Of a DNA stretch of 64,000 nt, positions 1-7,789 are shown in pieces (the stretch's first letter is position 1; each line of letters opens with the position of its first letter). The notes under the pieces were generated by a model. It ran no database searches, was not told where the DNA came from, and was given only the letters and a program-made list of their open reading frames with translations. The stretch spans positions 1 through 64,000 of the forward strand of contig DATKCF010000002.1 in NCBI GenBank assembly GCA_035513345.1. The letters are read 5' to 3'. The stretch is from DATKCF01 sp035513345. Its GTDB lineage: Bacteria; Gemmatimonadota; Gemmatimonadetes; Longimicrobiales; RSA9. Made by a program: the position numbers and the translations under genes.

Positions 1-1521
1 CATCGCGATGTCGTGTTGGTCGGCCGCGGCGATTACTTCATCGTCGCGCACGGACCCGCCGGGCTGAATGACAGCCGCGATCCCGCTCGCGGCAGCGGCA
101 TCGACGCCGTCGCGGAACGGGAAGAACGCGTCGGACGCCAAGGCGGCGCCGGCGAGAGGCAGGTTCTGGTCGTTCGCTTTCATGACCGCGATGCGGGAGG
201 CGTCGACGCGGCTCATCTGGCCCGCACCGATACCGATGGTAGCGTTGGCGCGCGCGAGCACGATCGCGTTTGACTTCACGGACGCGGCCGCTCGCCAGGC
301 GAAGCGCAGATCCGCCCGTTCCGCGTCGGTCGGCGCACGCTTCGTTACCACTCGCCACGCGTCTTCGGGGAACTCCATGCTCATACGGCTCTGCACGACG
401 AAGCCGCCGCGTACGCGTTTGAAGTCCAGCTCTGCAGGTGTCGGCCGTGACAGCGGCAGCGTGATGAGGCGCAGGTTCTTCTTCTGCGCCAGGATCGCCA
501 GAGCGTCGGGGTCGAACGCGGGCGCAACAATGATCTCGAGAAACAGCTCGCGCAGTCGTGCGGCGCTCGCTTCGTCAACCGCGCAGTTGAAGCCCACGAT
601 GCCGCCGAACGCCGATACCGGATCGCACCGGAGTGCGCGCTCGTACGCCTCGACCGCGGTGTCACCGAGGGCAATGCCGCACGGCGTCGTATGCTTCACG
701 ATCACGCAGGCCGCGGTGTCTTCACCGTGCCATGCCGACACACCCATCGCGACCGCCTCGACATCGAGCAGGTTGTTGAATGACAGTTCCCTGCCATGCA
801 GCTGTCGCATCTGTGGCAGCGAACCGGCGGGCGGCGCTGGCTCCCGGTAGAACGACGCTGACTGGTCCGGGTTTTCGCCGTACCGAAGCGACTGAACGCG
901 CCGCAGTCCCAGCACGAGTGCATCGGGCAGGCCGCTGGCGGCCTGTGCGGCTTCCTCGAGGTACGCCGCAATCGCGGCGTCGTACAGCGCCGTGTGGGCG
1001 AAGACCTTGCGCGCCAGCTCGCGCCGCAGGGCTTCGTGCCCACCGCCGGCGCGCAAGGCGACCAGCACCCGATCGTAATCGAGCGGGTCGGCCACCACGA
1101 TCACCGAAGGGTGGTTCTTGGCCGCCGAGCGCAGCATGGACGGACCGCCAATGTCGACCTGCTCCATGGCTTCCGCGATCCCGGCCCCGCGCGCGGCCGC
1201 TTCGTGGAACGGATACAGGTTGACACAGACGAGATCGATCGTCGAATAGCCCTGCTCGGCGAGTGCCGCTGTGTCGCCGGGCATGTCCCGCCGGGCGAGA
1301 AGGCCCGCATGGATCGCCGGGTGCAGCGTCTTGACGCGGCCGTCCATCATTTCGGGGTGACCGGTGACTTCGCTGACGTCGGTCACGTCGAGGCCGCCTT
1401 CGCGCAGTGTGCGGGCCGTGCCGCCCGTCGACAGCAACGTCCAGCCCAGCTCGACCAGGCCGCGGCCGAACTCGACAATGCCCGACTTGTCGGAAACGCT
1501 GATCAGTGCCCGTCTCTTCAC
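1..1521 (-). CDS. purH: Bifunctional AICAR formyltransferase / IMP cyclohydrolase (PurH), 3' end off window
   Basis: Catalyses the last two steps of de novo IMP synthesis: formylation of AICAR, then ring closure to IMP. The reading frame is open to the left edge; 507 codons are present, so only about ten C-terminal residues are missing compared with the usual 510-530. The N-terminal MGS-like cyclohydrolase domain begins RRALISVSDKSGIVEF and contains STGGT and KTLHPAIHAG. The C-terminal formyltransferase domain has the catalytic VKHTTPCG and, near the edge, IQPGGSVRDDEVI. The start is GTG at 1521, because the ATG six bases upstream runs straight into a stop. GTG overlaps the purN stop in a GTGA junction, so translation is probably coupled. 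The family assignment is secure; regulation is not visible. Confidence 0.97.
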   Translation of the reverse strand, partial: MKRRALISVSDKSGIVEFGRGLVELGWTLLSTGGTARTLREGGLDVTDVSEVTGHPEMMDGRVKTLHPAIHAGLLARRDMPGDTAALAEQGYSTIDLVCVNLYPFHEAAARGAGIAEAMEQVDIGGPSMLRSAAKNHPSVIVVADPLDYDRVLVALRAGGGHEALRRELARKVFAHTALYDAAIAAYLEEAAQAASGLPDALVLGLRRVQSLRYGENPDQSASFYREPAPPAGSLPQMRQLHGRELSFNNLLDVEAVAMGVSAWHGEDTAACVIVKHTTPCGIALGDTAVEAYERALRCDPVSAFGGIVGFNCAVDEASAARLRELFLEIIVAPAFDPDALAILAQKKNLRLITLPLSRPTPAELDFKRVRGGFVVQSRMSMEFPEDAWRVVTKRAPTDAERADLRFAWRAAASVKSNAIVLARANATIGIGAGQMSRVDASRIAVMKANDQNLPLAGAALASDAFFPFRDGVDAAAASGIAAVIQPGGSVRDDEVIAAADQHDIAM

Positions 1522-2255
1522 GTCATGTCTCCCTCGATGTCGAGCAGGCGACGCACCTGCGCCGCGATCCCTTCGCCAGTACTCCATTCGAACGCCGCCG
1601 GGTCATCGCCGCGAAAGCCCGCCCGGCTGGCCGTGCGGGCCGGGACTGCCGATGCGTCAGCGCCGCCCGCGGGAACCCGCCGTGCAATCGCCTCGACCGC
1701 CAGCGGGTACACCACGTGCTCCACGCGCAGCACCCTCACCGCCAGGGACTCCGCAGTGTCGCCGCGCAGTACCGGCACAGGCCACTGCACGATCGCGCGG
1801 CCCTCGTCGTAGCGCTCGTCGACCTCGTGAACGGTCACGCCCGTGACCCTGCAGCCTGATTCGATCACCGCTCGATGGACGTGCATTCCGTACATGCCGG
1901 TGCCGCCGAACGCCGGCAGCAATGCCGGGTGCACGTTGACGATCCGGCCGCGGTAACGCCGCACGACCGCGTCCGGGATGAGCCGCAGGTATCCGGCAAG
2001 CGCTACCACGTCGATTGTGTGTTCCGTGAACGCGGCGAGCGTGTCCGACGCAATGTCGTCCACGTTCCGTCCCTTCACCGCGATCACGCGCGACGGTATG
2101 CCGGCGCTGCGCGCCCTTGCGAGTGCGCCTGCGTTCTCGCGATCGCTCACGACGAGCGCGACTGTCGCCGCGCGGTTGCCACCGGTGTGGAAGTGATCGA
2201 TCAGGGCCTGCAGGTTGGTACCGCCACCGGACGCAAGCACCGCGATCCGCTGCAT
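1518..2255 (-). CDS. purN: Phosphoribosylglycinamide formyltransferase (PurN)
   Basis: Transfers the formyl group of 10-formyl-THF to GAR in purine synthesis. The phosphate-binding GGGTN loop is at residues 10-14. The catalytic triad expected of the family is in place: N107 and H109 in NVHPALLPAF, and D150 in DERYDEG. At 245 aa it exceeds the usual 190-215; the extra ~50 residues are a C-terminal tail of no recognised fold after the VPVL region. The gene sits between an MBL hydrolase (one-base TGATG overlap at its start) and purH (GTGA overlap at its end), forming a tight purine unit. The start is ATG at 2255. Confidence 0.96.
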   Translation of the reverse strand: MQRIAVLASGGGTNLQALIDHFHTGGNRAATVALVVSDRENAGALARARSAGIPSRVIAVKGRNVDDIASDTLAAFTEHTIDVVALAGYLRLIPDAVVRRYRGRIVNVHPALLPAFGGTGMYGMHVHRAVIESGCRVTGVTVHEVDERYDEGRAIVQWPVPVLRGDTAESLAVRVLRVEHVVYPLAVEAIARRVPAGGADASAVPARTASRAGFRGDDPAAFEWSTGEGIAAQVRRLLDIEGDMT

Positions 2256-2914
2256 CAGGCCAGACCGCCGCCGTATTGCGGGATGAGGAACGGGTTCGTT
2301 GCGCGTTCGTGTTCCACCGTGGTGGGCGCACCGTGACCGGTATGCAGAACGGTCTCTGGCGGCAGGGAGAAGACCTTCTGGCGGATGCCGTCGATGAGTT
2401 GCCCGAAATCACCACCCGGCAGGTCCGTGCGGCCGATCGAACCATGGAAGATCACGTCGCCCACCAGGGCGGCTGCCGCTTCGGCGATGTAGAGAATCAC
2501 GTGGCCCGGCGAGTGGCCTGGCACGAAGCGAACCTCGAAACTCACGCCCGCAAGTTCGAGTTGCTGACCGTCACTCAGATCGTGGTCGATCTCCGGCAGC
2601 GTGCCGACACGCAGTCCGAACATCGCCGCCTGCTCCGCCGCCCGGGAATACAACGGCAGGTCGGCCGGGTGCATCCAGATCGGCGCGTGCGTCGCGTTCC
2701 TGAGCACCGGCAGTCCCTCGACGTGATCGACGTGCGCGTGCGTCAGCACGATGGCGACGATCTGGAGGCCGTTGCCATCGATCGCGCGCAGCATTTCCGG
2801 CACTGCCGCGCCCGGATCGATGGCCACGGCTTCGCTCGCGCCGGACCGCCTCACGATGTACGCGTTCTCGGCGAAACCGGGCGATTCGAATGGCGTGATT
2901 TCGATTGAACTCAT
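2255..2914 (-). CDS. MBL-fold metallo-hydrolase, glyoxalase II-like
   Basis: This 219 aa metallo-beta-lactamase-fold hydrolase carries the di-metal signature THAHVDH (H59, H61, D63, H64). Further metal ligands are in FVPGHSPGH, VGDVIF and HTGHG. The size and the PGHSPGHV motif fit the GloB/YcbL group of cytoplasmic thioester hydrolases, but the substrate cannot be told from sequence. Its stop shares one base with the purN start, so it is cotranscribed with purN-purH. Whether it has any role in purine metabolism is unknown; the linkage may only be positional. Confidence 0.88.
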   Translation of the reverse strand: MSSIEITPFESPGFAENAYIVRRSGASEAVAIDPGAAVPEMLRAIDGNGLQIVAIVLTHAHVDHVEGLPVLRNATHAPIWMHPADLPLYSRAAEQAAMFGLRVGTLPEIDHDLSDGQQLELAGVSFEVRFVPGHSPGHVILYIAEAAAALVGDVIFHGSIGRTDLPGGDFGQLIDGIRQKVFSLPPETVLHTGHGAPTTVEHERATNPFLIPQYGGGLA

Positions 2915-2931
2915 CAGGAACGCAATCTACT

Positions 2932-4017
2932 TCAGGCGCAGCCGCAACCGCTGCGCTGGAGACCGGCCTCTTCGAGCTTCCGCTCGTCGGCGGTCGGCGC
3001 GGTCCAGCCGCCGGACAGGTCGAGCATGCGACGCAATGCGGTCTCCGCACGGGTGCGCACCTGCTCGTCGAGTTCGATCGGGTACTGCTCGTGATCGAGG
3101 CACCATGCCAGCTTCGCGAGCGTATTCACTTTCATGTTGCCGCAGATCGCGGCGCGGGAAAGCGGAACGATCGTCTTGTCGGGATAGATGTCGTGCAACC
3201 TGTCGATCAGGCCTCGCTCCGTGCCGATGATCAGTTCATCGTGCTTCGCGGCCAGGTCCGCCATGGCGGAGGTTGACACGATGTAGTCGGCCTGATCCAG
3301 GAGATCGCGCCTCGCCTCCGGATGTATGACGACGAGCGCATTCGGATGCTGCTTCCTGGCCGCGTCCAGTTCTTCCAGGACGAGATCGTCGTGCACGTAG
3401 CAGTAGCCGTCCCACGCCACGATCTCGCCCGGATCACCCGTCTCCGCCTCGCCGCTCGACATGCTGCGAAACGCCCGGCCCGTCCGGTCCGCGACGTACT
3501 GCGCCAGGTTGCGATCCGGCACGAACAGGATGCGGCGGTTCCGATCGATCGATTCGGCGACTCGCACTGCGTTGGAACTGGTGCAGCAGATATCGGACTC
3601 GGCCTTGACCTCGGCCGTCGAGTTCACGTATGAGACCACGGCCGCATCCGGCATGCCCGCCTTCGCGCGCCGCAACGAGTCGCCCGTCACGAAATCCGCC
3701 ATCGGACAGCCCGCCCGCAGATCCGGCATCAGCACGGTCTTTGCCGGCGAGAGGATCTTCGCCGTCTCGGCCATGAAATGGACACCGCAGAACACGATCA
3801 CGTCGGCATCCGTCGCCGCCGCCTCCTGCGACAGACCCAATGAGTCTCCGACGTAGTCGCTGACCTGCTGGATATCGCCGCGCTGGTAGTTGTGTCCGAG
3901 GATGACGGCGTTCAGATCCCGCTTGCGGCCGAGTATCCGCTCCACGAGCTCATCGGTCGTGAGCCGGGCGTAGTGAAGCGGCGATTGCATGAGCTCTGTC
4001 GGTCTCGGAGCGATCAT
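2932..4017 (-). CDS. nadA: Quinolinate synthase (NadA)
   Basis: Condenses iminoaspartate with dihydroxyacetone phosphate to quinolinate, the precursor of NAD. Family landmarks are HNYQ near the N terminus (VILGHNYQRGD), VFCGVHFMAETAKIL, CCTSSNA and ICGNMKVN; cysteines in the last three regions are the usual [4Fe-4S] ligands. The C terminus ends in a CGC motif. The frame is open to 4158, but that part is Arg/Pro-rich and unlike NadA. I place the start at ATG 4017 (361 aa); ATG 3990 is an alternative. An Fe-S carrier gene lies immediately upstream at 4115-4444, which suits an enzyme needing a cluster. Confidence 0.95.
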   Translation of the reverse strand: MIAPRPTELMQSPLHYARLTTDELVERILGRKRDLNAVILGHNYQRGDIQQVSDYVGDSLGLSQEAAATDADVIVFCGVHFMAETAKILSPAKTVLMPDLRAGCPMADFVTGDSLRRAKAGMPDAAVVSYVNSTAEVKAESDICCTSSNAVRVAESIDRNRRILFVPDRNLAQYVADRTGRAFRSMSSGEAETGDPGEIVAWDGYCYVHDDLVLEELDAARKQHPNALVVIHPEARRDLLDQADYIVSTSAMADLAAKHDELIIGTERGLIDRLHDIYPDKTIVPLSRAAICGNMKVNTLAKLAWCLDHEQYPIELDEQVRTRAETALRRMLDLSGGWTAPTADERKLEEAGLQRSGCGCA

Positions 4018-4114
4018 CGAATCTGCCTGTGAGAGTCGCGCCGGGTGGGTATCGGAAGGCCCGCGGTGCGCTGCCCGCGGACCCTTCGATTCAGTTGGAC
4101 AGCGGGTTCGAGCC

Positions 4115-4444
4115 TCAGGCTGTGAACGAGCTGCCGCAACCGCAGCCGCCCGAGGCATTCGGGTTCTTGAACGTGAAGCCCGCGCCCATCATCGTCGTCA
4201 CGTAGTCGATCTCGACGCCGTCGAGGTACTGGCCGCTGAACGGATCGACGAACAGACGAACGCCGTTCGACTCGAGGATGTCGTCGTCGTCCTGCGCCTC
4301 ATCCTCGATGTTCAGTCCGTACTGGAAGCCCGAGCAACCACCGGGCAGAACGGCGACGCGAAGCCCCGCGGCGTTTGTTGCGCCCTGCTCATCCATGAAC
4401 CGCTGGACTTCACCCGCCGCCGTATGCGAAACCGTAATGGTCAT
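4115..4444 (-). CDS. erpA: A-type iron-sulfur carrier protein (ErpA/IscA/HesB family)
   Basis: This 109 aa protein delivers Fe-S clusters to apo-enzymes. It has the three invariant cysteines of the A-type carrier family, one in LPGGCSGFQY and two in GGCGCGSSF near the C terminus. The start is ATG 4444, chosen because GGAGGAG lies at good spacing upstream; a longer frame to 4507 has no such support. The gene precedes nadA by about 100 nt in the same direction and may supply its cluster. ErpA and IscA cannot be separated reliably by sequence alone, so the symbol is a best guess. Confidence 0.9.
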   Translation of the reverse strand: MTITVSHTAAGEVQRFMDEQGATNAAGLRVAVLPGGCSGFQYGLNIEDEAQDDDDILESNGVRLFVDPFSGQYLDGVEIDYVTTMMGAGFTFKNPNASGGCGCGSSFTA

Positions 4445-4549
4445 TGACACTCCTCCGATCGAGCGTTCCACACGGATATCTACACCCGCTGTGCCCGCCG
4501 GGTCCACTCGCGTTCGGCTCTGCGGGCGTGGCTGAAACTGACGGGGATT

Positions 4550-5134
4550 CTATTCGGACGATCCTCCCGTGTCAACCATATCCTGCTGTGCCAGAACACG
4601 TTCCGCCGCATCGAGGATGTCGTCGGCGACGACGGTTCCGGGCGGCAATTCGACCGTGACGTCCTGGCCGTATCCTGTGCGCACGAGGACGGGTGTACCG
4701 CCCAGTTGTGTGGCCGGCAGGATGTCCTGGATCCGGTCACCGATGAAGACGGAACGACCGAGGTCCAACCGGAGAGTATCGGCGGCTTCGTGGAAAAGCC
4801 GCAGCGCAGGCTTGCGGCAATCGCAGGGTCCGGTGAAGTCGGGATGGTGTGGGCAGTACCAGACGCCGTCGAGTTTCACACCCTCGGCGTCGAGCAGTGC
4901 GGTCATGCGGGCCTGCACGGCCAGCAGATCGGCCAGAGAGAAGTAGCCGCGCGCGATGCCGGACTGGTTCGTGACGACGACGAGTGCGTACCCGGCGTCG
5001 TGCAGCATTCCCAGTCCTCTGACCGCGCCGGGGAGGAGCACGACGCCGGCGGGGTCGGCCAGATAGTTCCGTTCCTCGATGAGCGTACCATCGCGATCCA
5101 GGAACGCCGCGGGTCGCCGGCTGGCATCAGCCAT
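4550..5134 (-). CDS. gmhB: D-glycero-beta-D-manno-heptose 1,7-bisphosphate 7-phosphatase (HAD family)
   Basis: A HAD-superfamily phosphatase of the GmhB/HisB-N type, which dephosphorylates heptose bisphosphate during synthesis of ADP-heptose for the LPS inner core. The nucleophile motif FLDRDGTL is near residues 11-18, motif II is VVTNQSGIARG, and the zinc-loop cysteines lie in WYCPHHPDFTGPCDCRKP. Motif III follows as FIGDRIQDI. Start ATG 5134 gives 194 aa, the usual size, and overlaps the end of selA by eight bases. Longer in-frame starts would lie inside selA and lack similarity. Its presence implies a heptose-containing LPS, hence an outer membrane. Confidence 0.92.
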   Translation of the reverse strand: MADASRRPAAFLDRDGTLIEERNYLADPAGVVLLPGAVRGLGMLHDAGYALVVVTNQSGIARGYFSLADLLAVQARMTALLDAEGVKLDGVWYCPHHPDFTGPCDCRKPALRLFHEAADTLRLDLGRSVFIGDRIQDILPATQLGGTPVLVRTGYGQDVTVELPPGTVVADDILDAAERVLAQQDMVDTGGSSE

Positions 5135-6527
5135 GGCGGGGGCTGGAGGCAAGAACCTGGCCGACAATGGCCGGGAGCCGTGCCAGCGCATCGGGCGCGA
5201 GCGTCCGCGGATCGAGAACGACACGGTCATCCACGATCCGTGCGATCACGGGCGGATCGGCGGCGCGCAGGGCGTTCTCGACGGATGCGGCGGTCCGGTC
5301 AGGCGGGTCGATGCGGACCAGGCTGGTCGGCAGCGAAGCCGTCGGGAAGGCGCCCCCGCCGACCGCCGATTCGCCGGGGACCACAGTAGCGGGCACGCCA
5401 GCCAGGCGCAGCGCCGCGGCCAGTCGTTCGGCGCTGGCGGCGAGATCGTCCGCCGTGGCGGTAAGCATCCGGAGCACCGGGATCTCGGCAACGGCGCGTT
5501 CGGGATCGAGATACAACGCGAGGGTCGCCTCGAGCGCGGCCAGAGTCATGCGGTCGACACGCAGGGCGCGACACAATGGATTGCGCCGCATGCGGTCGAT
5601 GTAGTCTGCACGCCCGGCAATGATGCCCGCCTGCGGACCGCCGAGCAGCTTGTCGCCGCTCATTGTGACGACATCGGCGCCCTGGCTGACGGCGTCGGCT
5701 GCGGTCGGTTCGTGCGGCAATCCCAGCGAGACGCTGTCGAGAAGCAGGCCCGAGCCCAGATCGTGGATGAACGGCGTGCCGTGTTCCGCCGCGATGCGCG
5801 CGATTTCCTCTGCCGGCACATCGGCCGTGAACCCGGTGACCCTGAAATTGGACGGATGGACCTTGAGGATCGCGCCTGTTTCGAAGTTTGTGGCGCGGGC
5901 GTAGTCGTCCGCATGGGTGCGGTTGGTGGACCCGATCTCGCGCAGGACGGCGCCGCTTCGCTCGAGGATGTCGGGTACGCGGAACGAGCCGCCGATCTCG
6001 ACCAGTTCGCCGCGGCTGATCACGACCTGCCTGCCATACGCGAGGGTGTTGAGCGCGAGAACGAGAGCGGCCGCGTTGTTGTTGACGACGACTGCGGCTT
6101 GCGCGCCGGTCAATCGTGTGATGAGTGCGGCGCAATGCGTGTAGCGTGACCCTCGCCGGCCGTTGTCGAGGTCGTACTCGAGGTTCGAGTACCCGCGCGC
6201 CGTTCGCTCGATGGCTGCGGCCGCGGCGTCCGCCAGCGGCGCGCGGCCGAGATTGGTGTGCAGGACTACACCGGTCGCGTTGATGACTGCCCGCAGAGAT
6301 GGCTGCCGGATCCGCCCCAGCAGATCGGCGGTACGGCTGGCGTACCACTGCGCATCCGCGGCAGGCTCGGCGGCGGCGCCGTTGCCGAGTTCCGTTCGGA
6401 GGTCGGCCTGCACCTGCTGAAGTGTCTGTACCACGAGCGCGCGCGGCTCCGTGGCCAGCAGGCGCGCGAACGGCTCGCTGGCCAGCAAACGGTCGATGGA
6501 TGGGATGTCTCGACGTGCGTCGACCAT
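5127..6527 (-). CDS. selA: L-seryl-tRNA(Sec) selenium transferase (SelA)
   Basis: A PLP enzyme that converts seryl-tRNA(Sec) to selenocysteinyl-tRNA(Sec) with selenophosphate. At 466 aa it is full length. Family features are the N-terminal IPSIDRLL region, NATGVVLHTNLGRAPL, NNNAAAL, HPSNFRVTGF and the PLP-lysine block SGDKLLGGPQAGI with K293. It lies in one transcription unit with gmhB downstream (8 nt overlap) and the Ig-like lipoprotein upstream (5 nt gap). No selB, selD or tRNA-Sec gene is visible nearby, so the Sec genes are scattered. Its presence shows that UGA can probably be decoded as Sec in this organism, which matters for the osmC gene at 54421-54885. Confidence 0.96.
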   Translation of the reverse strand: MVDARRDIPSIDRLLASEPFARLLATEPRALVVQTLQQVQADLRTELGNGAAAEPAADAQWYASRTADLLGRIRQPSLRAVINATGVVLHTNLGRAPLADAAAAAIERTARGYSNLEYDLDNGRRGSRYTHCAALITRLTGAQAAVVVNNNAAALVLALNTLAYGRQVVISRGELVEIGGSFRVPDILERSGAVLREIGSTNRTHADDYARATNFETGAILKVHPSNFRVTGFTADVPAEEIARIAAEHGTPFIHDLGSGLLLDSVSLGLPHEPTAADAVSQGADVVTMSGDKLLGGPQAGIIAGRADYIDRMRRNPLCRALRVDRMTLAALEATLALYLDPERAVAEIPVLRMLTATADDLAASAERLAAALRLAGVPATVVPGESAVGGGAFPTASLPTSLVRIDPPDRTAASVENALRAADPPVIARIVDDRVVLDPRTLAPDALARLPAIVGQVLASSPRHG

Positions 6528-6532
6528 GGGCC

Positions 6533-7789
6533 TCAGCGCTTGCGGGTTCGCACGCTGGCGGACGTATCCGGCCTCACCGGCGGCGATTCGACTGGCGGTG
6601 GCGGCGGCCGAATCTCGAATTCCGCCTTGCCGCCGCCGCCGGGCCGCATCGAAATATTGAGCAGGTTGCTCACCGTGACCTCGTATCGGCCGGGCAGCAG
6701 TGGCCGGGCGGGCACGAGCACCAGTTCCTGGAACGGCGAGGGCCCGATGGACGGCAATGCTCCGGCCGGCCCGGCGCGCGGTTGGAGTGGCGGTGGTTGC
6801 GGCGCTTCGAGCCGGCGTGCCGCCGCGGTGTCGCCGGCGGCTGCCGCGGTGCGCAGGGAATCCAGCCGCAGCGAATCCGTCCGCGCCCGCACCAGTTCCG
6901 CGAAACTGTCAGCGCGGACGAGTTGAAACGGCCCTACCACCGCTTCGCTGTCCGGCAGCATCATCAACTGTACCTCGATGCCGTTCAGCGACCTTTCCGG
7001 GTCGATATGGTCATCCGTGAAAAGCCGGACCTGGAGTGAATCGCGGCCTTCGGCGCGGATCAGCCGTGCGGGCGTGGTGTCGTTCGGCACGACGGCAAGG
7101 TCGAGGTCGACCGTGTCGCGTTCAGTGTTCAGTGTCACGACACGAGGCGAAGTCAGCGGCTCACCCGGGTCGAGCCTGCGGTTGCGGTTGCGATCCGCGT
7201 ACGCGACCAGGTTGTAGATGCCGAGCGGCAGGTTGCGGTACGCGAAGAACCCGAGCGAATCGACCGTAGCGACGTACACGAGCGAGTCCGCTCGCCGCGT
7301 CGCTTCCACCATGGCCAGCGGTTCGGGCCGTCCCGTGATACGGTCGCTGATCAGCCCGCCAAACGCTGTGTTGACGATTGCGGGTCCTGTCGAGAACACC
7401 AGGTCGACCGGCGAGCGACGTTCGTTGTTGAACAGGTCCCGGATACCGGGCAGGAGCAGGACCCGGTAGACCACGCCTTCCCGCCAGCCGCCGTCGATAC
7501 TGACGCGCAGCTCGGAGCCGTTCCTCGACACGTGCACCTCGCCCGTCGCCGGCGACACGATGACGGCGCCTTCGATGTTGCGTTCGCTCAGTCGCTCATC
7601 GAACTCGAAGACAACGGCACCATCAAAGGGATCGACGACGCTCAGTTGCTCCGGCGTGGTGGCCACGACCTGTGGTGGCGACTGGTCGGGCTCGCCACCC
7701 GGCGGCGGCATCGCGCGGGCGCACGCATTCATGGCTGCGATGATGGTGGCGGCGGCCACCATCCGCGCACCGAGCCCGAGTGACGTCAC
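6533..7789 (-). CDS. Lipoprotein with SbsA-type Ig-like domain
   Basis: A 418 aa predicted lipoprotein. A hydrophobic N terminus ends in AAMNAC, a plausible lipobox, followed by a Gly/Pro-rich linker. Residues ~38-135 (VVATTPEQLSVVDP to VDLVFSTGP) match the bacterial Ig-like domain of SbsA type. A transthyretin/collagen-binding-B-like segment follows (GRPEPLAMVEA, GFFAYRNLPLGIYNL) with a DRNRNRRLDPGEPL turn. The C-terminal third is Pro- and Arg-rich and ends RKR. Its first codons overlap the valS stop by four bases. Similar proteins occur as surface lipoproteins in Bacteroidetes and Gemmatimonadetes; the function is unknown. Confidence 0.8.
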   Translation of the reverse strand: MTSLGLGARMVAAATIIAAMNACARAMPPPGGEPDQSPPQVVATTPEQLSVVDPFDGAVVFEFDERLSERNIEGAVIVSPATGEVHVSRNGSELRVSIDGGWREGVVYRVLLLPGIRDLFNNERRSPVDLVFSTGPAIVNTAFGGLISDRITGRPEPLAMVEATRRADSLVYVATVDSLGFFAYRNLPLGIYNLVAYADRNRNRRLDPGEPLTSPRVVTLNTERDTVDLDLAVVPNDTTPARLIRAEGRDSLQVRLFTDDHIDPERSLNGIEVQLMMLPDSEAVVGPFQLVRADSFAELVRARTDSLRLDSLRTAAAAGDTAAARRLEAPQPPPLQPRAGPAGALPSIGPSPFQELVLVPARPLLPGRYEVTVSNLLNISMRPGGGGKAEFEIRPPPPPVESPPVRPDTSASVRTRKR

